From: CAXBGS01 sp963975425
GTDB taxonomy: Bacteria > Planctomycetota > Planctomycetia > Pirellulales > Pirellulaceae
Direction: 5' to 3'
Assembly (NCBI GenBank): GCA_963975425.1
Contig: CAXBGS010000005.1
Span: forward strand, 372,001 to 436,000
DNA length: 64,000 bases
Position 1 is the stretch's first letter. Every line of letters starts with the position of its first letter. This document shows positions 16,736-25,060 of the stretch, piece by piece. The notes beneath the pieces are model-generated. The model saw only the letters and a program-made list of their open reading frames with translations, was not told the origin of the DNA and ran no database searches. The position numbers were made by a program, and so were the translations under genes.

Positions 16736-17317
16736 CGACCTAAGTCTCTGATGCGTAAGTGTTCAAGAAATGTCGGCCAATCATCTGGCACACCGATTTA
16801 AACGGAAAAAACGAATCGAGTCATGACCAATGCGAATTCATTGCGACGCGTTTGTTCATTGTATTTGTCACCGGTCAGAAAACCTACCCGTTGAGCGATC
16901 GACCAGAACAGGATTGTAGCGTGCTTGGGCCTGGGCGGTGCCGGCGACGATATTCGACAACAAATCAATCGGCGCTCGCCAATGGTAAATCTCGCCTGGG
17001 GGCCATCAAATCGCCAACCGCCGCAAAGCTTCGTGGCCGAGAAGTGCCGGATTGGTCGTGTTCCAGGTGTAATCAGCGCAGGTGGACTGTTGTGACGGAC
17101 TGCTGTGACGCGGGCTCGCAGTGAACGCGATCTCTTGCCGGGTCACGCCGGATGCATGGATCCCCGCGGAATCCCGCCCCCGACGCCGCATGCGCGATGC
17201 GGCCGGAACAAACAGGCCGGCAAAATCGCATCGGCAAAATCGCGTCTGCACGATTGGGCCAGCACGACTAGGCCAGCACGATCGGGCCGTAAAACCGTGA
17301 CCACAGCGGCGTGCCGT
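16736..17317. other. Spacer between nitroreductase and PP2C genes
   Basis: 582 bases between two minus-strand genes. I find no persuasive gene. Short direct repeats occur at 17219-17245 (CGGCAAAATCGC twice, 13 bases apart) and at 17258-17283 (GGCCAGCACGA twice). No intrinsic terminator was recognised. Confidence 0.45.
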
Positions 17318-17926
17318 CTAGGACAAGAACGATGCCGACTGCCCCCAATTTTTTTCGTAGACCTGATCGGCAAGCATCCGGCGTTTTCTCGCACCCGATT
17401 CGCGCTCGACCAAATCCTTCTGCGTATCATCAATCGGATCACCCGTGTTGGGATAACCAATTGCGATGGCGGTCTGAGGCTCGATCTCGGCGGGGATTCC
17501 ATACTCTTGTCGAACCCGACTTAGATTCACACCCGCCATCTGGTGCACCTGCAACCCTAGTTCTGTCGCTTGCAGCGAAAGCTGGCATGCGGCTTGCCCC
17601 AGGTCATGCAAGGCGACACGGTTCGGTTTGTTGTTGTAGGCAAACGTTGGACGAATCGCCGTCAAAATTAACGCACCGGCATATTTTGCCCAGCCTTGAT
17701 TCGCTTCCAACAAGCAGCTCAGCATTTGCTCAAACGCTTCGGGGTCTTGGCGTCTTGCAACAATCCAGTGCCAAGGCTGGTCGTTGAAACTGCTTGCCGC
17801 CCAGCGTGCCGCTTCCAGACACGTGACCAGCTTTTCTTCTTCGATCTCTTTCGGCAAAAACAGATAGGGACTCCAACGCGATGCGATGGACTGAATCACG
17901 GGCCGATCGACCGGGTTCTTTGACAT
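17318..17926 (-). CDS. Nitroreductase-family flavoprotein
   Basis: 202-residue FMN-binding protein of the nitroreductase superfamily. The N-terminal part (RPVIQSIASRWSPYLFLPKEI, then LEAARWAASSFNDQPWHWIVARR) has the family start, in which SS-x-N-x-Q-PW contacts FMN; HDLGQAACQLSLQATELGLQVHQMAGV is the central helix of the dimer. The acceptor is unknown; members reduce quinones, nitroaromatics or act in cofactor breakdown. I chose the ATG at 17926; two starts upstream (ATG at 17959, and a further one at 17992) would add residues without family likeness. It is divergent from the carotenoid-type genes across 186 bases. Confidence 0.85.
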   Translation of the reverse strand: MSKNPVDRPVIQSIASRWSPYLFLPKEIEEEKLVTCLEAARWAASSFNDQPWHWIVARRQDPEAFEQMLSCLLEANQGWAKYAGALILTAIRPTFAYNNKPNRVALHDLGQAACQLSLQATELGLQVHQMAGVNLSRVRQEYGIPAEIEPQTAIAIGYPNTGDPIDDTQKDLVERESGARKRRMLADQVYEKNWGQSASFLS

Positions 17927-18112
17927 GTTTAGACTCAGGATATCGAACAAGAAACGGTACATTGACAGACAAAAATTTCCCGCCGATCCCATTGGACGCG
18001 ATTGGCACCGACTCGAAAAGACGCCAAGCCGTCCAGCGTGAACAACGTGGCAGCCACGTTATCGCGATTGTCTCGTTCAGCCACGCAACCACACCATCCA
18101 TTTCGAGCAACC

Positions 18113-19684
18113 ATGATCACGTCTGAAAAGAAATCACTGCGAACGATTGTCGTGGGCGGTGGCCTGGCCGGCCTGTCGGCCGCCTGTGTTGCGGCGGCGC
18201 GAGGTCATCGCGTGACGCTGCTAGAGAAAAACGAGTGGGTCGGCGGCAAGGCGGCGGTTCACCACGCCGACGGTTTTCGGTTCGACATGGGACCGACGAT
18301 CCTCACTTTGCCCGGTGTCCTGCGACGCGTTTTCGAAGAAGCGGGCCGAAAGATCGACGACTATGTCGATCTGGTGCCGCTGGATCCGCAGTGGCGGTGC
18401 TTTTTTGACGGCTCAGGTTCAGGCGCAGAAGAACCATCGGTGCTGGACTTGGTGGCCGACACTTCGGCGATGAAGAACAACCTGGACGCGTTCACCGGAT
18501 CACCGGCCAGTGGCAACGGGTACGAAAAGTTCTTGCGGATGAGCGAGCAACTTCATGGTGTTTCGGATCGTTTCTTTTTCTGGCGCAGCGTCGGCGGCTT
18601 GTCCGACACGATGGAAGTCGGCGGCGCGTTTTCGGCGGCCGTCCTGAAAGACGTTTTATCGCTAAGGATGGGGCGTTCGGTCGCATCCGTTGTTCGTCAG
18701 CATGTTCCCGACCACCGCGTCGCACAGATGATGGACCACTTTACGCAGTACGTCGGCTCATCGCCCTATGCATCACCCGCCGTGTTGTGTGGTATCGCGC
18801 ATATGCAGACCGACGAAGGCATTTGGTACCCCATGGGCGGAACCCGCGCGGTTCCGAAGGCCCTGCAAAAACTGGCCGGTGAACTGGGCGTCGACATCCA
18901 AACGGAAGTCGATGTTTTGCGAATCACCACTCAAGGCGATCGTGTCACCGGTGTTGTAACGGCCGGCGGCGATACGATCCCCTGTGACGCCGTGATCAGC
19001 AATTGCGATGCGATTCGGACCTACACAGAATTGCTTGATGGGACGCCACAGTCAGACTCGTTTGAAAAATCGTCGCGACACGAACCGGCATGCAGCGGAG
19101 TCGTGCTTTACCTGGGACTGAATCGTCGATTCGACCAATTGTTGCATCACAATTTTGTCTTTTCGCGTGACCCAGAATCAGAATTCGATTACATCTATCG
19201 GCGAGGCGAACCGGCACCCGATCCGTCGGCGTACGTTTGCGCCCCGGCCGTGACCGAACCGACCGTCGCGCCCGAGGGCGGCGAGGCGCTTTATATCCTA
19301 GTTCATACGCCCTACCTGCGTCCCGGTCACGATTGGAAACAAATGTTGCCCGCGTACCGTGACGTGATTCTGGATAAACTTGAATCGACCGCGGGGATGG
19401 ACGGTCTGCGTGAATCCATCGTTCACGAATCGACCCTCACCCCGGAAGACATCCACCATCGGTATCGAGTACTCAATGGAGCGATTTATGGGCTCGCCAG
19501 CCACGGCAAGTTTCTTGGGGCATTCAAACCCGCGAATCGCCGAAAGGACGTCAAAGGTCTCTACTTGGCCGGTGGTGCTGCACATCCCGGCCCCGGAATG
19601 CCGATGGTCTTGATGAGTGGCTGGATTGCCGCCAATTCACTCGACGAAGACATTCAAGGCGGCAAGGTGTGCGGTGTCGTGTGA
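18113..19684 (+). CDS. Phytoene-desaturase-family FAD oxidoreductase (CrtI/CrtN/CrtP-like)
   Basis: 523-residue FAD enzyme of the carotenoid desaturase/oxidase family. The dinucleotide fold is at the start (IVVGGGLAGLSAA, 13-24; LLEKNEWVGGKA), followed by FRFDMGPTILTLPG, typical of CrtI/CrtN-type enzymes. The C-terminal FAD patch GLYLAGGAAHPGPGMPMVLMSGW is also typical. Members desaturate phytoene or diapophytoene or oxidise terminal methyl groups; residues alone do not tell which. The two genes after it encode a PlsC-type acyltransferase and a family 2 glycosyltransferase, the same pairing of activities as CrtO and CrtQ in staphyloxanthin synthesis, so I favour a CrtN- or CrtP-like role in a C30 route. 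The ATG at 18113 is chosen; the frame is open upstream but without family likeness. Confidence 0.85.
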   Translation: MITSEKKSLRTIVVGGGLAGLSAACVAAARGHRVTLLEKNEWVGGKAAVHHADGFRFDMGPTILTLPGVLRRVFEEAGRKIDDYVDLVPLDPQWRCFFDGSGSGAEEPSVLDLVADTSAMKNNLDAFTGSPASGNGYEKFLRMSEQLHGVSDRFFFWRSVGGLSDTMEVGGAFSAAVLKDVLSLRMGRSVASVVRQHVPDHRVAQMMDHFTQYVGSSPYASPAVLCGIAHMQTDEGIWYPMGGTRAVPKALQKLAGELGVDIQTEVDVLRITTQGDRVTGVVTAGGDTIPCDAVISNCDAIRTYTELLDGTPQSDSFEKSSRHEPACSGVVLYLGLNRRFDQLLHHNFVFSRDPESEFDYIYRRGEPAPDPSAYVCAPAVTEPTVAPEGGEALYILVHTPYLRPGHDWKQMLPAYRDVILDKLESTAGMDGLRESIVHESTLTPEDIHHRYRVLNGAIYGLASHGKFLGAFKPANRRKDVKGLYLAGGAAHPGPGMPMVLMSGWIAANSLDEDIQGGKVCGVV

Positions 19685-19729
19685 GGAAACGCCTCGGTGG
19701 CGAAACCCACACCCAGTCTTTCGCCGCTG

Positions 19730-19780
19730 AGCCCCAGCGACAAATAAGCCCCAGCGACAAATAAGCCCCCGTGACAAATT
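19730..19780. repeat. 17-nt tandem repeat, three units
   Basis: AGCCCCAGCGACAAATA at 19730-19746 is repeated exactly at 19747-19763 and imperfectly at 19764-19780. It lies in the 129-base gap between the desaturase and acyltransferase genes. Confidence 0.9.
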
Positions 19781-19813
19781 TGCCTGACCCTGTGCCCCAT
19801 CCGGCGATCGAGC

Positions 19814-20608
19814 ATGCCCAACGATGAACTGCCACCCGTTTCGAATTGGTTGCAAGACGGTTTTCATCGGTTCATTCGCCCGCTGCTCCGCCGACATTTT
19901 CATGCAATTGCGATCGAACGTGAAAGTCTAAATCAACTTGGCTGCATCGACGCGTCGCCCGTAATTGTCTATGCAAACCATCCGTCATGGTGGGATCCTC
20001 TCGTCTCGCACTTCTTGAACCGCGTTCTGTTTTCACCAAGACAGTTCTACGCCCCCATCGATGCCGAAGCGCTGCAAAAGTATCGCGTCTTTGGCAAACT
20101 GGGCTTCTATGGCGTCAAGATGAGCACGACGCATGGCGCCGCGTCGTTCCTGAAACAAAGTCGACGCATCCTCGATCATCCGCAAACGGCCATCTGGATG
20201 ACGCCTGAAGGAAAGTTCGCCGACCCGCGCGATCACAGCACCACGTTGATGCCGGGACTCAGTCATCTGTCCAGTCGCATGGAAAACGGACACATCATTC
20301 CACTCGCGCTCGAGTATGTGTTTTGGGACGAACGACTGCCGGTGTGCCTTACGAAACTAGGCCAACCGTTTGACGTCGCCGCGAACGACTTGCTGACAAA
20401 ACCAGAGTGGGCCACTGCGTTAACGGACCGACTGCGTCAAACCCAGCGAGACCTTGCTGCGTTATCCACCCAGCGCTGCTCCGATCCGTTTGAAAGCTTG
20501 CTCTCTGGCGCGAAGGGCGGAGGACTGGTTTACGATTCCTTCCGCCGTGCAAAATCGATCGTCAAACGTCAGGCGTTTGATTCCAGCCATGGAGAGCAGT
20601 TTAAATGA
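19814..20608 (+). CDS. PlsC-type acyltransferase
   Basis: 264-residue acyltransferase of the lysophospholipid/glycerolipid family. The catalytic HX4D box is visible in VIVYANHPSWWDPL (His56 to Asp61), and a second block reads WMTPEGKFADPRDHSTTLMPGLSHL, matching the EG-containing acceptor motif. There is no strong membrane helix, so it is probably peripheral. Placed between a carotenoid desaturase-type gene and a glycosyltransferase, it may acylate the sugar of a carotenoid glycoside, but a phospholipid role cannot be ruled out. Its stop codon overlaps the ATG of the glycosyltransferase (ATGA), so the two are translationally coupled. Confidence 0.8.
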   Translation: MPNDELPPVSNWLQDGFHRFIRPLLRRHFHAIAIERESLNQLGCIDASPVIVYANHPSWWDPLVSHFLNRVLFSPRQFYAPIDAEALQKYRVFGKLGFYGVKMSTTHGAASFLKQSRRILDHPQTAIWMTPEGKFADPRDHSTTLMPGLSHLSSRMENGHIIPLALEYVFWDERLPVCLTKLGQPFDVAANDLLTKPEWATALTDRLRQTQRDLAALSTQRCSDPFESLLSGAKGGGLVYDSFRRAKSIVKRQAFDSSHGEQFK

Positions 20609-21759
20609 TCGTGCTGACGCTTTCCGTTTTGGCCTGTGGGCTTGCCGCGATGCAGGCCGGATTATTCTTTAAGAATCTGCCGTTGTTCTACCGGCGCTTG
20701 GACACCCCCGAATCATTCGCCGGCTCGCCGCCGCGCGTCTCGGTCTTGATTCCGGCCCGTGATGAGGCAGCGGGAATCGGCGAGTCTTTGCGATCGATTC
20801 TCGCCAGCGAATCGGTCGATCTTGAAATCATCGTGATGGACGACCACTCGACCGACGCGACAGCCGACATCGTCAACGAAATCTCGGCAAGCGACCCACG
20901 CGTGAGTCTACGTCAGAGCGATCCGCTGCCGGCGGGATGGAACGGAAAACAACACGCGTGCGCCCAACTGGCCGAGGCCGCGACACACCAGCGACTTGTT
21001 TTTTTGGATGCCGATGTTCGGTTGCTGCCCCAGGGTTTAGCAAAATTGATCGACTATCAAGACCGCACGGGCGTCGATCTCTTGAGCGCGTTTCCACGAC
21101 AGGTCATGGGCACCACCTTGGAAAAATGGCTCATCCCGATGATGCACTATGTGCTGCTATGTTTCCTGCCATTTGATCGAATGCGGGCGAGTCGCCATCC
21201 CGCGTACTCCTCCGGATGCGGTCAATTGTTCCTCACCAAGCTTGATGCTTATCACCGCGCGGGCACGCATGCGGCAATTCATGCCTCGCGGCATGACGGA
21301 TTGAAACTGCCCAAAGCTTACCGAACAGCGAAGATGACGACCGATGTTATCGACGGCACCGAAGTGGCGTACTGTCGCATGTACACGTCGGCGCAAGAAG
21401 TGATTCGAGGCGTTTTGAAGAACGCGGATGAGGGTATCGCAAATCCGAAACTGATCGTCCCGTTCACCATCATGTTGCTCGGCTCCGTCACGTTGCCGGT
21501 GTTGCTGGTGGCCCGCACGCTTTGGTCCGGTGGCGAATTCGCGGCCACCGCACTCTCGATCACTGCGATCACGCTTTCGCATCTGCCGCGGGCCAGAGCG
21601 GCAATGGTCTTTCGACAATCCTGGATCGGTGTGCTGTTTCACAGTGTGAGCGTCACACTTTTCGTTTTGCTGCAATGGATTGCATTAGTGAACCGATCGA
21701 TGGGCAAGCAAATCGCATGGCGAGGCCGCGTCGAAACTCAACCGGCGAGCACGACATAG
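20605..21759 (+). CDS. Family 2 glycosyltransferase, membrane (carotenoid glycosylation candidate)
   Basis: 384-residue membrane glycosyltransferase of the GT-A type. A first membrane helix (1-25) precedes the catalytic domain with VSVLIPARDEAAGIGESLRSIL (45-66), MDDHSTDATADIV and FLDADVRLLPQG (DxD equivalent). Two or three more helices close the protein (about 285-310, 318-335, 345-365). This layout is like CrtQ/CruC-type carotenoid glycosyltransferases, and the gene is coupled to the acyltransferase before it. The last 22 bases overlap the 3' end of the convergent HlyIII-type gene. Confidence 0.82.
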   Translation: MIVLTLSVLACGLAAMQAGLFFKNLPLFYRRLDTPESFAGSPPRVSVLIPARDEAAGIGESLRSILASESVDLEIIVMDDHSTDATADIVNEISASDPRVSLRQSDPLPAGWNGKQHACAQLAEAATHQRLVFLDADVRLLPQGLAKLIDYQDRTGVDLLSAFPRQVMGTTLEKWLIPMMHYVLLCFLPFDRMRASRHPAYSSGCGQLFLTKLDAYHRAGTHAAIHASRHDGLKLPKAYRTAKMTTDVIDGTEVAYCRMYTSAQEVIRGVLKNADEGIANPKLIVPFTIMLLGSVTLPVLLVARTLWSGGEFAATALSITAITLSHLPRARAAMVFRQSWIGVLFHSVSVTLFVLLQWIALVNRSMGKQIAWRGRVETQPASTT

Positions 21760-22505
21760 CGAAAAATCCCAAAGAAGTGGACCGCAGCCGCCGCCATCAC
21801 GAACAAGTGCCACACTGCGTGCAAATAGCGAATCTTACTATCGTTGACCAGGCAAATGATCCCCAGTGAATAAACGACACCGCCAATCGTCATGCACCAA
21901 GCAAGCGCGGATGGAACGTGAGTCACTAGTGGAATCGCTGGCAACCAACCCAACAGCACATACGACCATGTTCCGATCGAGTTAACACGGTGCCGTATTC
22001 CTACTTTGAAATAAAAACCCGCGAGCGCTGCGATCCAGATTGCAACCAGCAGAGGCATGCGGACTTGGTCCGTGGCAAACCCGTAAGCGATCGGCGTGTA
22101 CGTCCCGGAAATCATCGCGTAGATCATCGCTTGGTCCCACGCCCGCAGCGTATTGAGCATGGGCTGGTGATGGATGATGTGGGACAACGTCGAGAACAAG
22201 AACGTCCCGGTGACCGACAGCACGTACAAACCGCAGGCGACGGCCATTCCCCAACCGACATCCGCAGCCGCGATGATCAAAAAGACACCGGCGATCAATG
22301 ACAAAGCCGCAGCGATTCCGTGGGTAACCGCGTTCGCCCATTCCTGATCGGCCTTGATCGGCGCGCCACCGTACAAAAGGTCGACGGCAAATTCGTCGCC
22401 TGCCAAATCTTTATCTCGCGAGGACGATGTTCCCGTTCGCGCGGCTTGCAAGTCATTCACGTTGGCAACACTCAGTCCGCGATCCAGCCTTGGTCGTGCA
22501 TCCAT
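21738..22505 (-). CDS. Hemolysin III / PAQR-family membrane protein
   Basis: 255-residue protein with seven predicted membrane helices. Family motifs are seen: ANAVTHGIAAALSL, STLSHIIHHQP (Ser-x3-His metal site), DQAMIYAMISGTYTPI, GGVVYSLGIICL and HAVWHLFVMAAAAVHFFGI (second His cluster), matching the YqfA/HlyIII and PAQR zinc-site pattern. True hemolytic activity is not implied; eukaryotic relatives are adiponectin and progestin receptors with hydrolase-like sites. The N-terminal 50 residues are hydrophilic and lineage-specific. I use the ATG at 22505, which overlaps the esterase 3' end by 34 bases; a TTG at 22526 is possible. The 3' end overlaps the convergent glycosyltransferase by 22 bases. 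Confidence 0.85.
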   Translation of the reverse strand: MDARPRLDRGLSVANVNDLQAARTGTSSSRDKDLAGDEFAVDLLYGGAPIKADQEWANAVTHGIAAALSLIAGVFLIIAAADVGWGMAVACGLYVLSVTGTFLFSTLSHIIHHQPMLNTLRAWDQAMIYAMISGTYTPIAYGFATDQVRMPLLVAIWIAALAGFYFKVGIRHRVNSIGTWSYVLLGWLPAIPLVTHVPSALAWCMTIGGVVYSLGIICLVNDSKIRYLHAVWHLFVMAAAAVHFFGIFRYVVLAG

Positions 22506-23407
22506 GCCCGCATTGCCGTCGGCCAATGATCGTCGGCCGTGTTGCTGACACGCGCGCCGAAACCGTGACCGCCACCCGCAAAGACATGCAGCGACGAGCG
22601 AACGCCCGCCTGATGCAGCGCCGTGAACATCGTCACGCTATTCAAACAACTGATCCGATCGTTGGCTGCATGCGCAAAGAACATCGGTGGTGAATCTTCT
22701 GTCACAACCAAATCAGGATTCAGCTTGGTCGGGTCTTCTTCCTGTACCAACCAAGCCGGATAAACCAGTGAAGCAAAATCGGGCAAATGATTGCCGTCGT
22801 CACTCGAGTCGACTCGCTCGTAGAACCGCTTGGGCGCCAGCGCGGTACGTGCCGAGGCATTTCCGCCGGCCGAAAACCCGATCACGCCAACATGCTTTGG
22901 TTTCACACCTGCCGCACCGCTGCGAATGAGACAGACACTACGCTGGATGTCCTGAACGGCCGGCTTCCAGTGATCCACGTTGTCTTTTGAATTCGGTACG
23001 CGATACTTACAGACCGCCGCCGTGACGCCGATGCTCTGCAGCCACTCGGCGATTTCTGTCCCTTCCAAATCCCAAGCAAGGATTTGGTAACCGCCACCAG
23101 GGCAAATGACGACGACGGTGTCGCTAGGGTTTGCTCCGCCGGCCGGATAGATGTGAAGTTCGGGCGACGAGACATACTTCAATCGCATCAGCCGTTTGCC
23201 GCCGACCAACTTTGCGTCGGCTTCGGTCGTATCGACTTCTTGTTCTGTCGGTGCGTCCCAGTCGGGCACCGATTGCGGCCACAACTTGATCACACGCACG
23301 CCAGGTCCCGGCGGTGTTGCGCTTTGCTGGGCAAGCAAATTCACCGGTGACATCCAAGCGAATGCGGCGCAAACCAGAAAATACAACTCATAGCGATTGA
23401 TCATCAT
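22472..23407 (-). CDS. Secreted alpha/beta hydrolase (acetyl-esterase / xylanase-associated type)
   Basis: 311-residue esterase of the alpha/beta hydrolase fold. A signal peptide (1-27, ending LLAQQ) is followed by VIKLWPQSVPDWD, typical of secreted esterases found with polysaccharide hydrolases. The oxyanion loop is VICPGGGYQILAWDLEG, the nucleophile elbow GFSAGG, and the acid and His lie in HAANDRISCLNS and FAGGGHGFG. It likely removes acetyl groups from a sugar or polysaccharide. Start is ATG at 23407; a second ATG follows directly. It is probably co-transcribed with the HlyIII-type gene, whose start it overlaps. Confidence 0.85.
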   Translation of the reverse strand: MMINRYELYFLVCAAFAWMSPVNLLAQQSATPPGPGVRVIKLWPQSVPDWDAPTEQEVDTTEADAKLVGGKRLMRLKYVSSPELHIYPAGGANPSDTVVVICPGGGYQILAWDLEGTEIAEWLQSIGVTAAVCKYRVPNSKDNVDHWKPAVQDIQRSVCLIRSGAAGVKPKHVGVIGFSAGGNASARTALAPKRFYERVDSSDDGNHLPDFASLVYPAWLVQEEDPTKLNPDLVVTEDSPPMFFAHAANDRISCLNSVTMFTALHQAGVRSSLHVFAGGGHGFGARVSNTADDHWPTAMRAWMHDQGWIAD

Positions 23408-23506
23408 CGGATTTATCTTCGGCAGGTAGGGTGGGAGGCGATTATTTGAGCAGATTGCAAACGACGACGAACCTGGATCGACTCAAAAAAGGTCGTCTGA
23501 TTTTGT

Positions 23507-25039
23507 ATGATGGCGGGTAAAGCGGATTTGCGAGACTTTGGCGCCGACGGTTCGCCAGAGAGCGAAGACGATCATACGCAAGGTCGACCGGAAATGAACA
23601 GTAAAAACGGGCGTGTCACTGGCGTTTTTGATCAAGTGCATCTTGATCGGTTGCAACGCGCGTTTGGCACGCCGGTGACGGTCACTGCGATTGCGGAACT
23701 GCCCGAGCGACTGAGGCAACTCAGGCAACACGATACCCGAAAGCGACCTGGCAACTCCGAGCAACCTGGCAACTCCGAGCGACCGGGGCTGGATCGCCCG
23801 CTTGTCACCGTTGTTTCCAGCCGACTGGGACTCGACCCACACGTTCATCGTACGGTCTGTCGGTTCTTGACCCGCAGCATGCTGGATTGTCGCCAGCGCG
23901 ACGCCACCATTCTAGTTGCCGACGGATCCGCCATCGATCCCTGGCTGACTCGCGCGGCGGAACTGTTTGGTATCCCGGCAATCCGGGTGACCGTGGGTCC
24001 GCCTGGGTCCATCGCACCGCAGGATCTGTCAGCTGAGAAACTAGTGATTGAATCGGCGGGTTCTGGGCAACTGTGCCGCGACGCCGTCGTGATCGCGATG
24101 GCCGACCGAGTCGACGCGGTGCACGTCCGCCGCGGCGGCAAGATCGCAGGCGCACTGAATCAACGACTACGTAATCATGACGACGCGACCACACGCGTCG
24201 CGATTTCACAGCACAATCACGATGGTGCGGTGGAGTTGATCCAAAAGGGCGCCATTGGCTGGTACTGCTCAACCGCTTTGATGCCTCGGAGTGTCACCGA
24301 TTCTTCCGGCGCCGCCAAGTCATCCGGCCCAACCAAGTCTTCAGCGGATTGCGAGCCGGCAAACACTCAGGCGACATCCACACCAACATCGGATGATAAG
24401 CTTGACTGGGCGCACACCGAGGGGTTGTGGCTGGTTCATCACACTCGAGGTCGGCATGGACCTTGGCCCGGCGAAACGGAATCTCAATATCTTGATTCTA
24501 TGTTGCTAAGTCAGGACGACTCGGTTTCCGACCGCGGCCCGCTCAAGGCACTGATACGCATCATTCGCAGTGAACGATTGGTCGGTTCGGCGGTGGCCAC
24601 TGATCGACGTTTTCCGGTGGTGTGTCTTTCGGCCCAATCGCTGAAAGAACGATTGCAGTCGCGTTGTTACCGGCCCCACTTGAAACGCTGGGACTGTGAA
24701 CCGTACGGAATCGCCATCCGAATCGACGTGGCAAAAAAACTCGGCGCGGTTCCGGTCACCTATGGCAAGCCGCACAACCGCCAACGACTCGCACCGGACC
24801 AACGGTACCGATTTCAGTCGATCGGCAAAACGTATGACTGGACCACCGAACGCGAATGGCGAGTGCAGGGAGATCTGGATCTCAGTGATTGCGGCCGACG
24901 CGACGTAAGAATTTTCGTGCCGTCGACTTGGGCGGCTGAAAAGATGCCGGCTCGGTGCCGGTGGAAAATATCGTGCGTGGCGCCATTTTTGCGATCGGAC
25001 GCTATAATTGCCGAGCAAGCCAACAACCACGCCGAATAG
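23507..25039 (+). CDS. Two-domain protein of unknown function: Rossmann-like half plus half with EREWR signature
   Basis: 510-residue protein I do not recognise. Residues about 97-260 look like an alpha/beta Rossmann-type fold: strand VTVVSSRLGLD, strand ATILVADGSAIDPWLTRAAELFGIP, then RDAVVIAMADRVDAVHVRRGGKIAGAL, which reads like the end of a SLOG/DprA-type nucleotide-binding fold (inference only). A Ser/Thr/Lys-rich linker (262-300) leads to a second half with HHTRGRHGPWPGE (311-323), PVVCLSAQSL (370-379), EPYGIAIRIDVAKKLGAVPVTYG (398-420) and EREWRV (448-453); this order recalls AbiGi-like abortive-infection proteins. It is probably cytoplasmic: no signal peptide or helix. Start uncertain: ATG at 23507 or at 23594. 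It ends 21 bases before nadA. Confidence 0.7.
   Translation: MMAGKADLRDFGADGSPESEDDHTQGRPEMNSKNGRVTGVFDQVHLDRLQRAFGTPVTVTAIAELPERLRQLRQHDTRKRPGNSEQPGNSERPGLDRPLVTVVSSRLGLDPHVHRTVCRFLTRSMLDCRQRDATILVADGSAIDPWLTRAAELFGIPAIRVTVGPPGSIAPQDLSAEKLVIESAGSGQLCRDAVVIAMADRVDAVHVRRGGKIAGALNQRLRNHDDATTRVAISQHNHDGAVELIQKGAIGWYCSTALMPRSVTDSSGAAKSSGPTKSSADCEPANTQATSTPTSDDKLDWAHTEGLWLVHHTRGRHGPWPGETESQYLDSMLLSQDDSVSDRGPLKALIRIIRSERLVGSAVATDRRFPVVCLSAQSLKERLQSRCYRPHLKRWDCEPYGIAIRIDVAKKLGAVPVTYGKPHNRQRLAPDQRYRFQSIGKTYDWTTEREWRVQGDLDLSDCGRRDVRIFVPSTWAAEKMPARCRWKISCVAPFLRSDAIIAEQANNHAE
23743..23778 (+). repeat. 18-nt in-frame tandem duplication in the 510-residue protein gene
   Basis: GCGACCTGGCAACTCCGA at 23743 and GCAACCTGGCAACTCCGA at 23761 differ in one base, and a third partial copy follows. 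They encode RPGNSE-QPGNSE in the linker before the Rossmann-like half. Confidence 0.85.
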
Positions 25040-25060
25040 CTTTATAAATCGAGAGAATCA

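Noticed and set aside
17006..17251. 81-codon minus-strand frame between nitroreductase and PP2C genes
   Set aside because: No start site support and no recognisable sequence; overlaps short repeats.
25003..25008. Perfect TATAAT -10 box 52 bases before nadA
   Set aside because: No acceptable -35 at 15-19 bases and no extended -10; it lies inside the coding end of the previous gene, so it may be chance.
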